A stretch of DNA of 64,000 nucleotides, taken from positions 22,752 through 86,751 of the forward strand of contig NZ_LN890326.1 of assembly GCF_001458595.1 (NCBI RefSeq), read 5' to 3'. This DNA comes from Clostridium neonatale (GTDB taxonomy: Bacteria > Bacillota > Clostridia > Clostridiales > Clostridiaceae). Below the pieces are notes generated by a model. It was not told the origin of the DNA. It saw only the letters and a list, made by a program, of their open reading frames with translations, and made no database searches. Shown here in pieces: positions 40,917 through 50,965 of the stretch (position 1 is its first letter; the number at the start of each line of letters is the position of its first letter). The translations under genes and the position numbers were made by a program.

Positions 40917-41765
40917 TTATTTAGAATAATCGAAGAATCCTTTTCCGCTCTTTCTACCTAACCATCCTGCTCTAACATATTTTCTTAATAATGTACAACA
41001 TCTGTATTTGTTATCTCCAGTTTCATTGAATAAAACATCCATGATAGCAACACAAACATCTAATCCGATAAGATCTCCTAAAGCTAAAGGTCCCATTGGG
41101 TGATTAGCTCCAAGCTTCATAGCAGCATCTATGTCTTCAGCAGATGCAACACCTTCTTGAAGGATGAAAGCAGCTTCGTTAATCATTGGGATTAAGATTC
41201 TGTTTACAACAAATCCTGGTGCTTCAGCAACTTCTACTGGAGTCTTTCCGATTTCTTCTGATATAGCTTTAACAGCATCAAAAGTTTCTTGAGATGTAGC
41301 AGCTCCTCTGATAACTTCAACAAGCTTCATTACTGGAGCTGGGTTAAAGAAATGCATTCCTATAACTTTATCTGGTCTCTTTGTAGCAGAAGCAACTTCT
41401 GTTATAGATAAAGATGAAGTATTTGAAGCTAAAATTGTTTCTGGCTTACAGATTTCATCTAATTCAGCAAAGATTTCTTTCTTAATTTTCATGTTTTCGA
41501 TAGCAGCTTCAACTACTAAATCGCAGTCAGCAGCTAATTTCATATCAGTAGTTCCTGAAATTCTTGAAAGTATAGCTTCTTTATCAGCTTCTGTAATCTT
41601 TTCTTTAGCAACTAATTTGCTTAATCCTTTATTGATTCCAGCAATTCCTCTTTCAACAAATTCATCTTTAATATCTCTAACGATAACTTCGCATCCTTTT
41701 GCAGCAAATGCTTGAACAATTCCAGCACCCATAGTTCCTGCACCAAGTACAAATACTTTTTTCAT
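40917..41765 (-). CDS. hbd: 3-Hydroxybutyryl-CoA dehydrogenase
   Basis: Reduces acetoacetyl-CoA to 3-hydroxybutyryl-CoA with NADH in the butyrate/butanol pathway. The Rossmann motif [17 protein letters not shown] starts at residue 4; the catalytic His is in [17 protein letters not shown] and the C-terminal domain includes [20 protein letters not shown]. The 282 residues are canonical. ATG 41763-41765 lies behind GGAGG. It is the last gene of crt-bcd-etfB-etfA-hbd but is separated from etfA by an unusually long 222-bp gap. Confidence 0.98.
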   Translation of the reverse strand: MKKVFVLGAGTMGAGIVQAFAAKGCEVIVRDIKDEFVERGIAGINKGLSKLVAKEKITEADKEAILSRISGTTDMKLAADCDLVVEAAIENMKIKKEIFAELDEICKPETILASNTSSLSITEVASATKRPDKVIGMHFFNPAPVMKLVEVIRGAATSQETFDAVKAISEEIGKTPVEVAEAPGFVVNRILIPMINEAAFILQEGVASAEDIDAAMKLGANHPMGPLALGDLIGLDVCVAIMDVLFNETGDNKYRCCTLLRKYVRAGWLGRKSGKGFFDYSK

Positions 41766-41872
41766 GGTAAAACCTCCATTAACTTTATTCATAATTTTTA
41801 TTAATATCATGCTCTTTATGACATTATTAGTTTAATTTAAATCAAGTTTTAAATTATCATTTATCAATTCTC

Positions 41873-41985
41873 AATAATCAATGAATGATTAAATCACTAC
41901 GCGATTTCTTTAAAATATATATTAAAAATTTTGCATAGCAAAATAAATCTTCATTGAAAATTGATCATTGTACATTGTTGATTAA
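41873..41985. repeat. Imperfect inverted repeat inside the butyryl-CoA operon
   Basis: Between etfA and hbd, AT-rich arms of about 38 bases (41873-41912 and 41948-41985) can pair imperfectly. The interior holds a relatively GC-rich CTACGCGATTTC. The element resembles those at 12490 and 31017. Confidence 0.5.
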
Positions 41986-41987
41986 AA

Positions 41988-42995
41988 TTATTCTGCGTCT
42001 TTAATTGCTTTAACTTGAGCTATTAATTCAGGAATAACTTTTTTAAGATCTCCAACTATTCCGTAATCAGCAACTTGCATGATTGGAGCAGTTTCATCTT
42101 TGTTAATAGCAATGATAACTTCTGAATCTTGCATACCAGCAACGTGTTGGATAGCTCCTGAAATACCACAAGCAACATAGATTGTTGGTTTAACAGTCTT
42201 ACCAGTTTGACCTACTTGGTAAGCATTTTCTACCCATCCTTTTTCAACTGCAGCTCTTGAACCTGCAACAACTCCACCTAAAGCTTCAGCTAATTCTTTT
42301 ACTAGATCGAAGTTTTCTTTAGATCCAACTCCTCTACCACCAGCAACTATTATCTTAGCTTCTGAAATATCAACGATATCTTTAGCAGTTTTAACTGTTT
42401 CTAAAACTTTAGTTCTAACATCACTGTCACTTAATTGAACTGCAACTTTTTCTATTTTGCAGTCAGCTCCATTTGTATTAACTTTTTCAAATACACCTGG
42501 TCTTACTGTAGCCATTTGTGGTCTGTGATCTGGGCATGCAATTGTAGCCATTAAGTTACCACCAAAAGCTGGTCTTGTAGCTAATAGATCACCATTTTCA
42601 ACTTCTACATCAATTGATGTACAGTCAGCTGTAAGTCCTGTATTTAATCTTGCAGCTACTCTAGGGCCTAAATCTCTTCCTATGAAAGTAGCTCCAACAA
42701 ATAATATTCCTGGTTTTCTTTCATTTGCAAGATCACAGATAACTTTAGTGTAAGCATCAGTAGTGTAATGTGCTAAGTTTTTATCTTCAGCAACTAAAAC
42801 TTCATCAGCACCATGTTTAGCTAATTCATCAGCTAAGTGAGCAACATTATCACCTAATAATAAAGCTGTTAACTTAACTCCTAATTTATCTGCTTGTCTT
42901 CTTCCTTCTCCAAGTAATTCTAAAGATACTTTTTGTAATTCGCCTTCTCTTTGTTCAGCAAAGACCCAAACGCCTTTATAATCTGCTATATTCAT
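41988..42995 (-). CDS. etfA: Electron transfer flavoprotein, alpha subunit
   Basis: Alpha subunit of the ETF that forms the bifurcating complex with butyryl-CoA dehydrogenase, moving electrons from NADH to crotonyl-CoA and ferredoxin. The C-terminal FAD domain is typical (IIVAGGRGVGSKENFDLV, GSRAAVEKGW, GQTGKTVKP, YVACGISGAIQHVAGM). The 335 residues fit the family. Overlap-free gap of 22 bp from etfB; AGGAGG precedes ATG. Confidence 0.98.
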   Translation of the reverse strand: MNIADYKGVWVFAEQREGELQKVSLELLGEGRRQADKLGVKLTALLLGDNVAHLADELAKHGADEVLVAEDKNLAHYTTDAYTKVICDLANERKPGILFVGATFIGRDLGPRVAARLNTGLTADCTSIDVEVENGDLLATRPAFGGNLMATIACPDHRPQMATVRPGVFEKVNTNGADCKIEKVAVQLSDSDVRTKVLETVKTAKDIVDISEAKIIVAGGRGVGSKENFDLVKELAEALGGVVAGSRAAVEKGWVENAYQVGQTGKTVKPTIYVACGISGAIQHVAGMQDSEVIIAINKDETAPIMQVADYGIVGDLKKVIPELIAQVKAIKDAE

Positions 42996-43017
42996 AATAA
43001 ATTAACCTCCTATTATC

Positions 43018-43797
43018 TTAGATGTAGTGTTTTTCTTTTAATTTTCCTAAAACGTAAGTTGCAGCAGTTTTAGCATCCTCTTTAACTAATTCTCCAGCAC
43101 CCTTAACTTCTTTAGTCATTGACTTCTTAACCTTAGTTGGTGATCCTTTAAGTCCTAATTCTTCTACAGCTACATCTATATCAGCTGCACTCCAAACTTT
43201 GATTTCATCATCAGAAGTTGAGAATATGTTTGCAACATTCATATATCTAGGTTCATTTAATTCTTCAATTGCAGTTAATAAACATGGCATTTTAACTTCT
43301 ACAACTTGATGTCCGTCTTCTAATGCTCTATTAACTATTAATGTATCTCCTTCAACTTTAACGTCTTGAACGTAAGTTACTTGAGGAATGTTTAAATGTT
43401 CAGCAATTTCTGGTCCTACTTGTGCAGTATCTCCATCGATTGCTTGTCTTCCAGCAAAGATTATATCGTAATCTAATTTCTTAATCATTCCTGTTAAAGC
43501 TTTTGAAGTAGCTAAAGTATCAGCTCCTCCTAATGCTCTATCTGTTAATAGGATGGCTTCATCAGCTCCCATACATAATGCTTCTCTTAATGCAGCTTTT
43601 GCAGCAGGAATACCCATGCTCACAACAGTCACTTTAGCACCAGTTTGTTCTTTTATTTGTAAAGCTGCTTCTAGAGCATGTTTATCTTCTGGATTTATAA
43701 TTGCTGGAACACCATCCCTGATTAATGTACCAGTCTTTGGGTCTATTTTAACGGCTGTAGTATCTGGAACTTGTTTTACACAAACTACTATATTCAT
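43018..43797 (-). CDS. etfB: Electron transfer flavoprotein, beta subunit
   Basis: Beta subunit of the ETF; in clostridial bifurcating ETFs it carries the second FAD. The N terminus MNIVVCVKQVPDT, the middle ALCMGADEAILLTDRALGGADTLATSKAL and the GRQAIDGDTAQVGPEIAEHL block identify it. 259 residues. It lies 13 bp downstream of bcd within the operon. Confidence 0.98.
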   Translation of the reverse strand: MNIVVCVKQVPDTTAVKIDPKTGTLIRDGVPAIINPEDKHALEAALQIKEQTGAKVTVVSMGIPAAKAALREALCMGADEAILLTDRALGGADTLATSKALTGMIKKLDYDIIFAGRQAIDGDTAQVGPEIAEHLNIPQVTYVQDVKVEGDTLIVNRALEDGHQVVEVKMPCLLTAIEELNEPRYMNVANIFSTSDDEIKVWSAADIDVAVEELGLKGSPTKVKKSMTKEVKGAGELVKEDAKTAATYVLGKLKEKHYI

Positions 43798-43810
43798 TCT
43801 AAAAGTCCTC

Positions 43811-44950
43811 CTATCTTAAAATGCTTCCTGCGATAACCATCTTTTGAACTTCTGAAGTTCCTTCATAGATTTCAGTTATCTTAGCATCTCTCATCATTCT
43901 TTCTACTGGATATTCTTTAGTATATCCGTATCCACCAAATAATTGTACTGCCTTAGTTGTTACTTCCATAGCAACGTCTGCAGCAAATAATTTAGCTCTT
44001 GCAGCATCAACTGTATATGGTTGCCCTAATTGCTTCTTACAAGCAGCTTTATAAACTAAATGTTTTGCAGCTTCGATCTTAACATCCATTTCAGCAATAT
44101 ACCATTGTAATCCTTGGAAAGCTGAAAGAGGTTTTTTAAATTGTTTTCTTTCTTTCATGTATGCAACAGCTTCTTCAAAAGCGCCTTCTGCAATACCTAA
44201 AGCTTGAGCAGCAATACCAATTCTTCCTCCATCAAGAGTCTTCATTGCTATTCCAAATCCTTTACCTTCTTTTCCAATTAAGTTTTCCTTTGGAACTATA
44301 CAGTCTTCAAAAATTAATTCTGTAGTAGAAGATGCTCTGATTCCCATTTTGTTTTCAAGTTTACCAATTGAGAATCCTGGGAAAGATTTTTCTACTATGA
44401 ATGCAGAAATTCCTTTTGTTCCCATCGACTTATCAGTCATAGCAAATACGATGAATGTTTCAGCAACTCCACCATTTGTTATGAATATTTTTGATCCATT
44501 TAATACATAATGATCTCCATCTAATACTGCAGTTGTTTGTTGTCCAGCAGCATCTGTACCAGCACCTGGTTCAGTTAAACCAAAAGCACCAATCTTTTTG
44601 CCTGAGCATAAGTCTGGTAAGTATTTTTCTTTTTGAGCTGGAGTACCATGTTCGTTAATTACTGAAGCACATAATGAAGTATGAGCTGAAAGTATAACCC
44701 CTGTTGTTCCGCAAACTTTTGATAATTCTTCTACAGCTATTATGTAAGAAAGAACATCTCCGCCTGCACCTCCAACTTCTTTAGAAAATGGAATACCCAT
44801 CATTCCTAATTTTCCCATTTTCTTTACATTTTCCATTGGGAATTGTTCAGTTTCATCGATTTCTGCAGCTAATGGCTTAACTTCATTTACTGCGAATTCT
44901 CTAACCATTTGTTGTACTAATTCTTGTTCTCTAGTTAATTGGAAATTCAT
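43811..44950 (-). CDS. bcd: Butyryl-CoA dehydrogenase
   Basis: Reduces crotonyl-CoA to butyryl-CoA with electrons from EtfAB. The acyl-CoA dehydrogenase fold is complete over 379 residues: FGLTEPGAGTDAAGQQT and FITNGGVAETFIVFA for FAD binding, RMMRDAKITEIYEGTSEVQ with the catalytic Glu near the C terminus. AGGAGG precedes ATG. Second gene of the operon, 80 bp after crt. Confidence 0.98.
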   Translation of the reverse strand: MNFQLTREQELVQQMVREFAVNEVKPLAAEIDETEQFPMENVKKMGKLGMMGIPFSKEVGGAGGDVLSYIIAVEELSKVCGTTGVILSAHTSLCASVINEHGTPAQKEKYLPDLCSGKKIGAFGLTEPGAGTDAAGQQTTAVLDGDHYVLNGSKIFITNGGVAETFIVFAMTDKSMGTKGISAFIVEKSFPGFSIGKLENKMGIRASSTTELIFEDCIVPKENLIGKEGKGFGIAMKTLDGGRIGIAAQALGIAEGAFEEAVAYMKERKQFKKPLSAFQGLQWYIAEMDVKIEAAKHLVYKAACKKQLGQPYTVDAARAKLFAADVAMEVTTKAVQLFGGYGYTKEYPVERMMRDAKITEIYEGTSEVQKMVIAGSILR

Positions 44951-45030
44951 TAAATTACCCTCCTTGTTAATTGGAGCCTACTAGTAGGCAAACTATATAT
45001 AAATCTCTAATAGATTTTTGACTAAAAAAA

Positions 45031-45816
45031 TTATTTGTTTTGGAAATTCTTTTCTTTTCTTCTTTCTAAGAAAGCGCTCATTCCTTCAGTTTGATCTTCT
45101 GTTGAGAAGCATTTACCAAAGTCAGCTGCTTCTATCATAACAGCTTCATCTATTGCTACTTGCATACCTCTGTTTATAGCATCTTTAGCTAGCTTAACAG
45201 CAATTGGTGCATTAGATATAATTATTGAAGCCATTTTCTTTGCTTCTTCCATAAGATTTTCTAAAGGTACTACCTTATTAACTAATCCTATTCTATAAGC
45301 TTCATCAGCTTTAATATTTCTTCCTGTATAAATCATTTCCTTAGCTTTTCCAAGACCAACTATTCTTGGTAGTCTTTGAGTTCCACCAAATCCTGGCGTT
45401 ATTCCAAGACCTACTTCAGGTTGTCCGAATACAGCTGCTTCAGATGCAATTCTTATATCACAAGCCATCGATATTTCACATCCGCCACCAAGTGCAAAAC
45501 CTTGAATAGCCGCTATAACTGGCTTGTCCAAGTTCTCAAGTCTTAAAAATACTTTGTTTCCAAGCTCACCAAATTCTTTACCTTGAGCTTCATTTAAATC
45601 TTTCATTTCAGCTATGTCAGCACCAGCAACAAAGGATTTTTCTCCTGCTCCTGTTAATATAACTGCATATATGTCGCTATCTTTTTCTAAATCATCTAGA
45701 ACTATATCTAAGTCTTTTAATGTTGCCGAATTTAAAGCATTTAATGCTTTTGGTCTATTAATTGTAACAACTGCTAAATGTCCTTCTTTTTCAAGGATAA
45801 CATTTTCTAATTCCAT
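45031..45816 (-). CDS. crt: 3-Hydroxybutyryl-CoA dehydratase (crotonase)
   Basis: Dehydrates 3-hydroxybutyryl-CoA to crotonyl-CoA. It is a 261-residue enoyl-CoA hydratase with the oxyanion-hole segments KSFVAGADIAEM and IQGFALGGGCEISMACDIRIAS and the catalytic Glu in GQPEVGLGITPGFGGTQRL. AGGGAGAG precedes ATG. First gene of the butyryl-CoA operon, behind a Rex operator. Confidence 0.98.
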   Translation of the reverse strand: MELENVILEKEGHLAVVTINRPKALNALNSATLKDLDIVLDDLEKDSDIYAVILTGAGEKSFVAGADIAEMKDLNEAQGKEFGELGNKVFLRLENLDKPVIAAIQGFALGGGCEISMACDIRIASEAAVFGQPEVGLGITPGFGGTQRLPRIVGLGKAKEMIYTGRNIKADEAYRIGLVNKVVPLENLMEEAKKMASIIISNAPIAVKLAKDAINRGMQVAIDEAVMIEAADFGKCFSTEDQTEGMSAFLERRKEKNFQNK

Positions 45817-45891
45817 GTTTTTTACTCTCCCTTTAAAATCATATTATTTATTTTTTTAATTTTCTTACAATTTTAAAAATATTAAATATGC

Positions 45892-45909
45892 TTGTTATAA
45901 TATTAACAA
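45892..45909 (-). promoter_or_regulatory. Rex operator upstream of crt
   Basis: TTGTTATAATATTAACAA is a near-perfect match to the Rex site TTGTTAANNNNTTAACAA. It lies 76 bp before the crt start in the promoter region, and rex itself is the next gene upstream. High NADH should release Rex and turn the operon on. Confidence 0.9.
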
Positions 45910-46058
45910 GCTTGAACAAAAAAACAACGGAGCTTAAATCTCCTTATTTAAAATTATAATACGTAGTTACATTATTTGCAATAAAATATTATCTTTCCAT
46001 CCAACTTTTTTATACCTTTTATCTGCATTGTTCATACAAAAACTCATATATGAATAAA

Positions 46059-46117
46059 AAATAAATAATTTATATTAAAAGCTTATATTTTTTCCTTTTA
46101 ATATAAATTATTTATTT
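46059..46117 (-). terminator. rex terminator hairpin
   Basis: A perfect 23-bp stem (46059-46081 with 46095-46117) lies 7 bp beyond the rex stop codon and is followed by TTTTATTC on the minus strand. Confidence 0.85.
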
Positions 46118-46124
46118 AACAAAT

Positions 46125-46751
46125 TTATTCGTTTAGTAAATAAATTAATGTCATTAAACTCTCACTTAAATGAACATTTTCTACCTTTACATCACTTGGA
46201 ACAACTAAATCAACTGGAGCAAAATTCCACATTGCTTTAACTCCGCCTCTTATTAATTCATCAGCAACATTTTGCGCATTTTTTTGAGGAACACAAATTA
46301 TCCCTATATCTATTTTCTTACTATCTAGAGTTTCTTTTAACTCATCTATATCTCTTATTTCTATATCTCTTATTTTCATTCCAACTAATTTAGGATTAAC
46401 ATCAAAAATAGTACCTATATTAACTCCTAAATCTTCAAACCTAGTATAATTAGCAACAGCCTGACCTATATTACCTGCTCCTATCAATACTGCTTCATAC
46501 CCTTTATCTAGTCCTAATATACATCCTATCTGCGTATATAGCTCTTTTACATTATAGCCATAACCTTGCTGCCCAAAGTCTCCAAAACAATTTAAGTCTT
46601 GACGAATTTGAGAAGCTGTAAAACCTATTTTTTCTCCTAATTCTTTTGAAGAAATCCTATCAACATCGTTCTTCATTAATTCACCAAGATATCTATAATA
46701 TTTAGGTAGTCTTTTAATTACTGCCATCGATATACTTTTGCTTCTCTCCAT
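46125..46751 (-). CDS. rex: Redox-sensing transcriptional repressor Rex
   Basis: Senses the NADH/NAD+ ratio and represses fermentative genes when NADH is low. The N-terminal winged helix (residues 1-80: AVIKRLPKYYRYLGELM, SSKELGEKIGFTASQIRQDLNCFGDFGQQGYGYNV) is followed by a Rossmann NADH-binding domain (AVLIGAGNIGQAVANY) and a C-terminal swap helix. The 208 residues are standard. It stands just upstream of crt, whose promoter carries its operator. Confidence 0.97.
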   Translation of the reverse strand: MERSKSISMAVIKRLPKYYRYLGELMKNDVDRISSKELGEKIGFTASQIRQDLNCFGDFGQQGYGYNVKELYTQIGCILGLDKGYEAVLIGAGNIGQAVANYTRFEDLGVNIGTIFDVNPKLVGMKIRDIEIRDIDELKETLDSKKIDIGIICVPQKNAQNVADELIRGGVKAMWNFAPVDLVVPSDVKVENVHLSESLMTLIYLLNE

Positions 46752-47249
46752 TCCGTTTCTCTCCTTAATCTAATATACTCTATTTAAATTATCCCCCAAT
46801 GCATAATTAATTATTATTTTATATTCAACAAATCATATAATATACTATAATTTATAATTTTATCATATCCATCCATTTCTATGTCAAGTTTATTATAACT
46901 TTTTATAAATATGAGTTATATAAATCATTAATAAAATCGTGTATATTAATATGGAGTAAAATATTATCAACTTTTATTATTAAAAATAATAAAGACGTAC
47001 ATTTTAGTATATTTTTAATTAATACATATGTCAACTTTTATTAATTATTTAACTCAGATTAATGTCAGAAGCAAACAAGAAAAAATGTGATTAATAGTTC
47101 AAAAAAGGTGTTTACATTATTGGCATAGATCCAGCGACAACGGACTTTCAATGTCAAGTTATTGCCATGCTTGGCATGCAAATAGAGAGTAGATAGTTTT
47201 GTTTTTACCTAAAACTATCTACTCTACCTTCAAGTTATTAAGTTATTTT
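46752..47249. other. Intergenic region with a GC-richer, coding-like remnant
   Basis: The part next to rex is very AT-rich promoter DNA. Around 47107-47190 the composition changes: a plus-strand frame without start codon reads IIGIDPATTDFQCQVIAMLGMQIES before a stop, in DNA richer in G and C than its surroundings. A 15-bp perfect hairpin (47186-47200 with 47211-47225) then precedes the end of the GH1 gene and is a likely terminator for the PTS operon. Confidence 0.5.
47186..47225 (-). terminator. Hairpin at the end of the beta-glucoside operon
   Basis: 15-bp perfect stem with a 10-base loop, 25 bp beyond the GH1 stop codon. No long U-run follows, so it may act as a stabilising 3' hairpin instead. 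Confidence 0.65.
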
Positions 47250-49110
<1,861 letters not shown>

Positions 49111-49122
49111 ATTTAATCACTC

Positions 49123-50397
49123 CTATTCTTGTACAGCTAATTTTTTTGCAGCCTTTTTTGATGCTTTTTGTTTTTCTCGTTCAGCATCTTTAGTAACTTC
49201 AAATTTTTCTGATGCTTTAAAAAATGGATACCAGATTAATGTTGCTAAGACTATATTGATCAGTACTAAAATTACATTTCTAAAATCTCCACCAGACATC
49301 ATAAATGCAGAAATAGCATTTGGTAAAAAGTTCATATCAAAGTTTACATAATTTATAGTACCCCAACCAAATTGGAACCATAAATAAGAGAATCCTGGAA
49401 GAATTATACTAATTAAAACAACTGGAATAAACATAAATGGATTATTAACAACAGTACCATAAACTAATGGTTCATTAATATTGAAAATAGAAGGTATAAT
49501 TGTCGCTCTACCTAATAATTTATATTTTTTACTTTTTGAAAATAACATCATAAAAGCTAAAGGAAGTGTTGCCAATTGTCCTCCAATATGATGATAACGG
49601 CTAAAACCATAAGCATAAATATTTGTAGCAGTTCCTCCAGCAGCAACCATAGCAGCATTTTCAGCAATGGCTGCTTGTGTAATAGAACGTGTTACAGGCG
49701 TGAAAACCCAGCCACTAATACCAAAAAAGTAGAAAATATTTTGTAAGAAACAAATCAAAATTACACCAGGTAAGCTTTGTGCAAACCCTTTAATAGGACT
49801 CATAACAACTTGTACCATTGCAAACACATCAATATTAAATGTAAATGTTAGTAAATAACCAGCCAATAAACTTAGAAAGATTGAGATAATATTGTCAAAC
49901 CAATTCTTAACAAAGTCTGGAATTACACTATCTTCTCCAAAGAAAGAAAACCTTACCATACATTTATAAATAAATGCTACAATAAATCCTATAAACATTG
50001 ATGTAAACATACCGCCTGCACCAAATTGTGATATATTAAATAGAGTTCCTTCAGCAACTGTCTTTGCATTCATACATAACATGAATGCTCCAATACCAGT
50101 AAATCCAGCAATCATTGCTCTATCTTTCTTTTCCTCTTTAACTAATGTATTATAAGGAATAATAAATACAACAAAGAGACCTATTAATCCAAAGGAATAT
50201 GTATTAAGTGGTGTTAAATCTGGTAAGCTTGGTACAAAACGTCTAAGAATAGACCATAAACTTGGAATTGTACTTACCATTGAAAATGGTACGATATATA
50301 AAATCGCATCAGCAATAATACTAAACCAATAACTATTTGTGATTTTGTTGATGATTGGAACTAAATAAGTTTCAATCCATGCTTGTATTGCTTTCAT
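49123..50397 (-). CDS. PTS lactose/cellobiose-family IIC permease
   Basis: Membrane permease that transports and phosphorylates the sugar. The 424 residues contain about ten hydrophobic spans, and the IIC signature GRATIIPSIFNINEPLVYGTVVNNPFMFIP near residue 290-320 carries the conserved NEP substrate-binding motif. It lies between IIB and IIA genes. The C-terminal tail is basic (EKQKASKKAAKK). Confidence 0.94.
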   Translation of the reverse strand: MKAIQAWIETYLVPIINKITNSYWFSIIADAILYIVPFSMVSTIPSLWSILRRFVPSLPDLTPLNTYSFGLIGLFVVFIIPYNTLVKEEKKDRAMIAGFTGIGAFMLCMNAKTVAEGTLFNISQFGAGGMFTSMFIGFIVAFIYKCMVRFSFFGEDSVIPDFVKNWFDNIISIFLSLLAGYLLTFTFNIDVFAMVQVVMSPIKGFAQSLPGVILICFLQNIFYFFGISGWVFTPVTRSITQAAIAENAAMVAAGGTATNIYAYGFSRYHHIGGQLATLPLAFMMLFSKSKKYKLLGRATIIPSIFNINEPLVYGTVVNNPFMFIPVVLISIILPGFSYLWFQFGWGTINYVNFDMNFLPNAISAFMMSGGDFRNVILVLINIVLATLIWYPFFKASEKFEVTKDAEREKQKASKKAAKKLAVQE

Positions 50398-50411
50398 GAC
50401 TTCTCCCCCTC

Positions 50412-50723
50412 TTACTCTTCATTATAAAATTCAATCGCTTCATCTAAAATGCTTTCCCCATCTAATGATGCATAATAATCTGAATCAATAGAAGTTACTT
50501 TAACATGATGATCCTTTAATTCTTCTTGGTATTTTGGAACTTCAGCAGCAAAATGAGGTCCAAGTAAAAGAACATCAATTTTATCTGCATACTCCATAAC
50601 TTGAGATTTGCTAACTGCATTGACCTTAACATCTAATCCTCTTGCTTTAGCAGACTTTCTCATATTTGCAGCCATAAAACCTGTTGAAGCACCAATTCCG
50701 CAAGCTAATAAAATTCTAATCAT
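50412..50723 (-). CDS. PTS lactose/cellobiose-family IIB component
   Basis: Cytoplasmic phosphocarrier; the active-site Cys is in ILLACGIGASTGFMA at the N terminus. 103 residues. First gene of the beta-glucoside operon, divergent from the PRD-type regulator across a 242-bp promoter region. Confidence 0.93.
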   Translation of the reverse strand: MIRILLACGIGASTGFMAANMRKSAKARGLDVKVNAVSKSQVMEYADKIDVLLLGPHFAAEVPKYQEELKDHHVKVTSIDSDYYASLDGESILDEAIEFYNEE

Positions 50724-50965
50724 AATTCATTCTCTCCTTTATACATTTAATCTTTATTACTGCTCTCCTTTTCCTTTATTTGCTTTCATTGTATAATCAA
50801 TTTAAAATAATATATAACATATTTTTTTCCGCATACACTGCAATATATCGAAATTACCTACATAATAGAAAATTCTTTATTAGCAATTTATAGTTAAAAA
50901 TTTGTATTATTATAATGTAAACAATGTCATTTATATACTGTTTATTGGGAAGGGGGGAATTAGTC

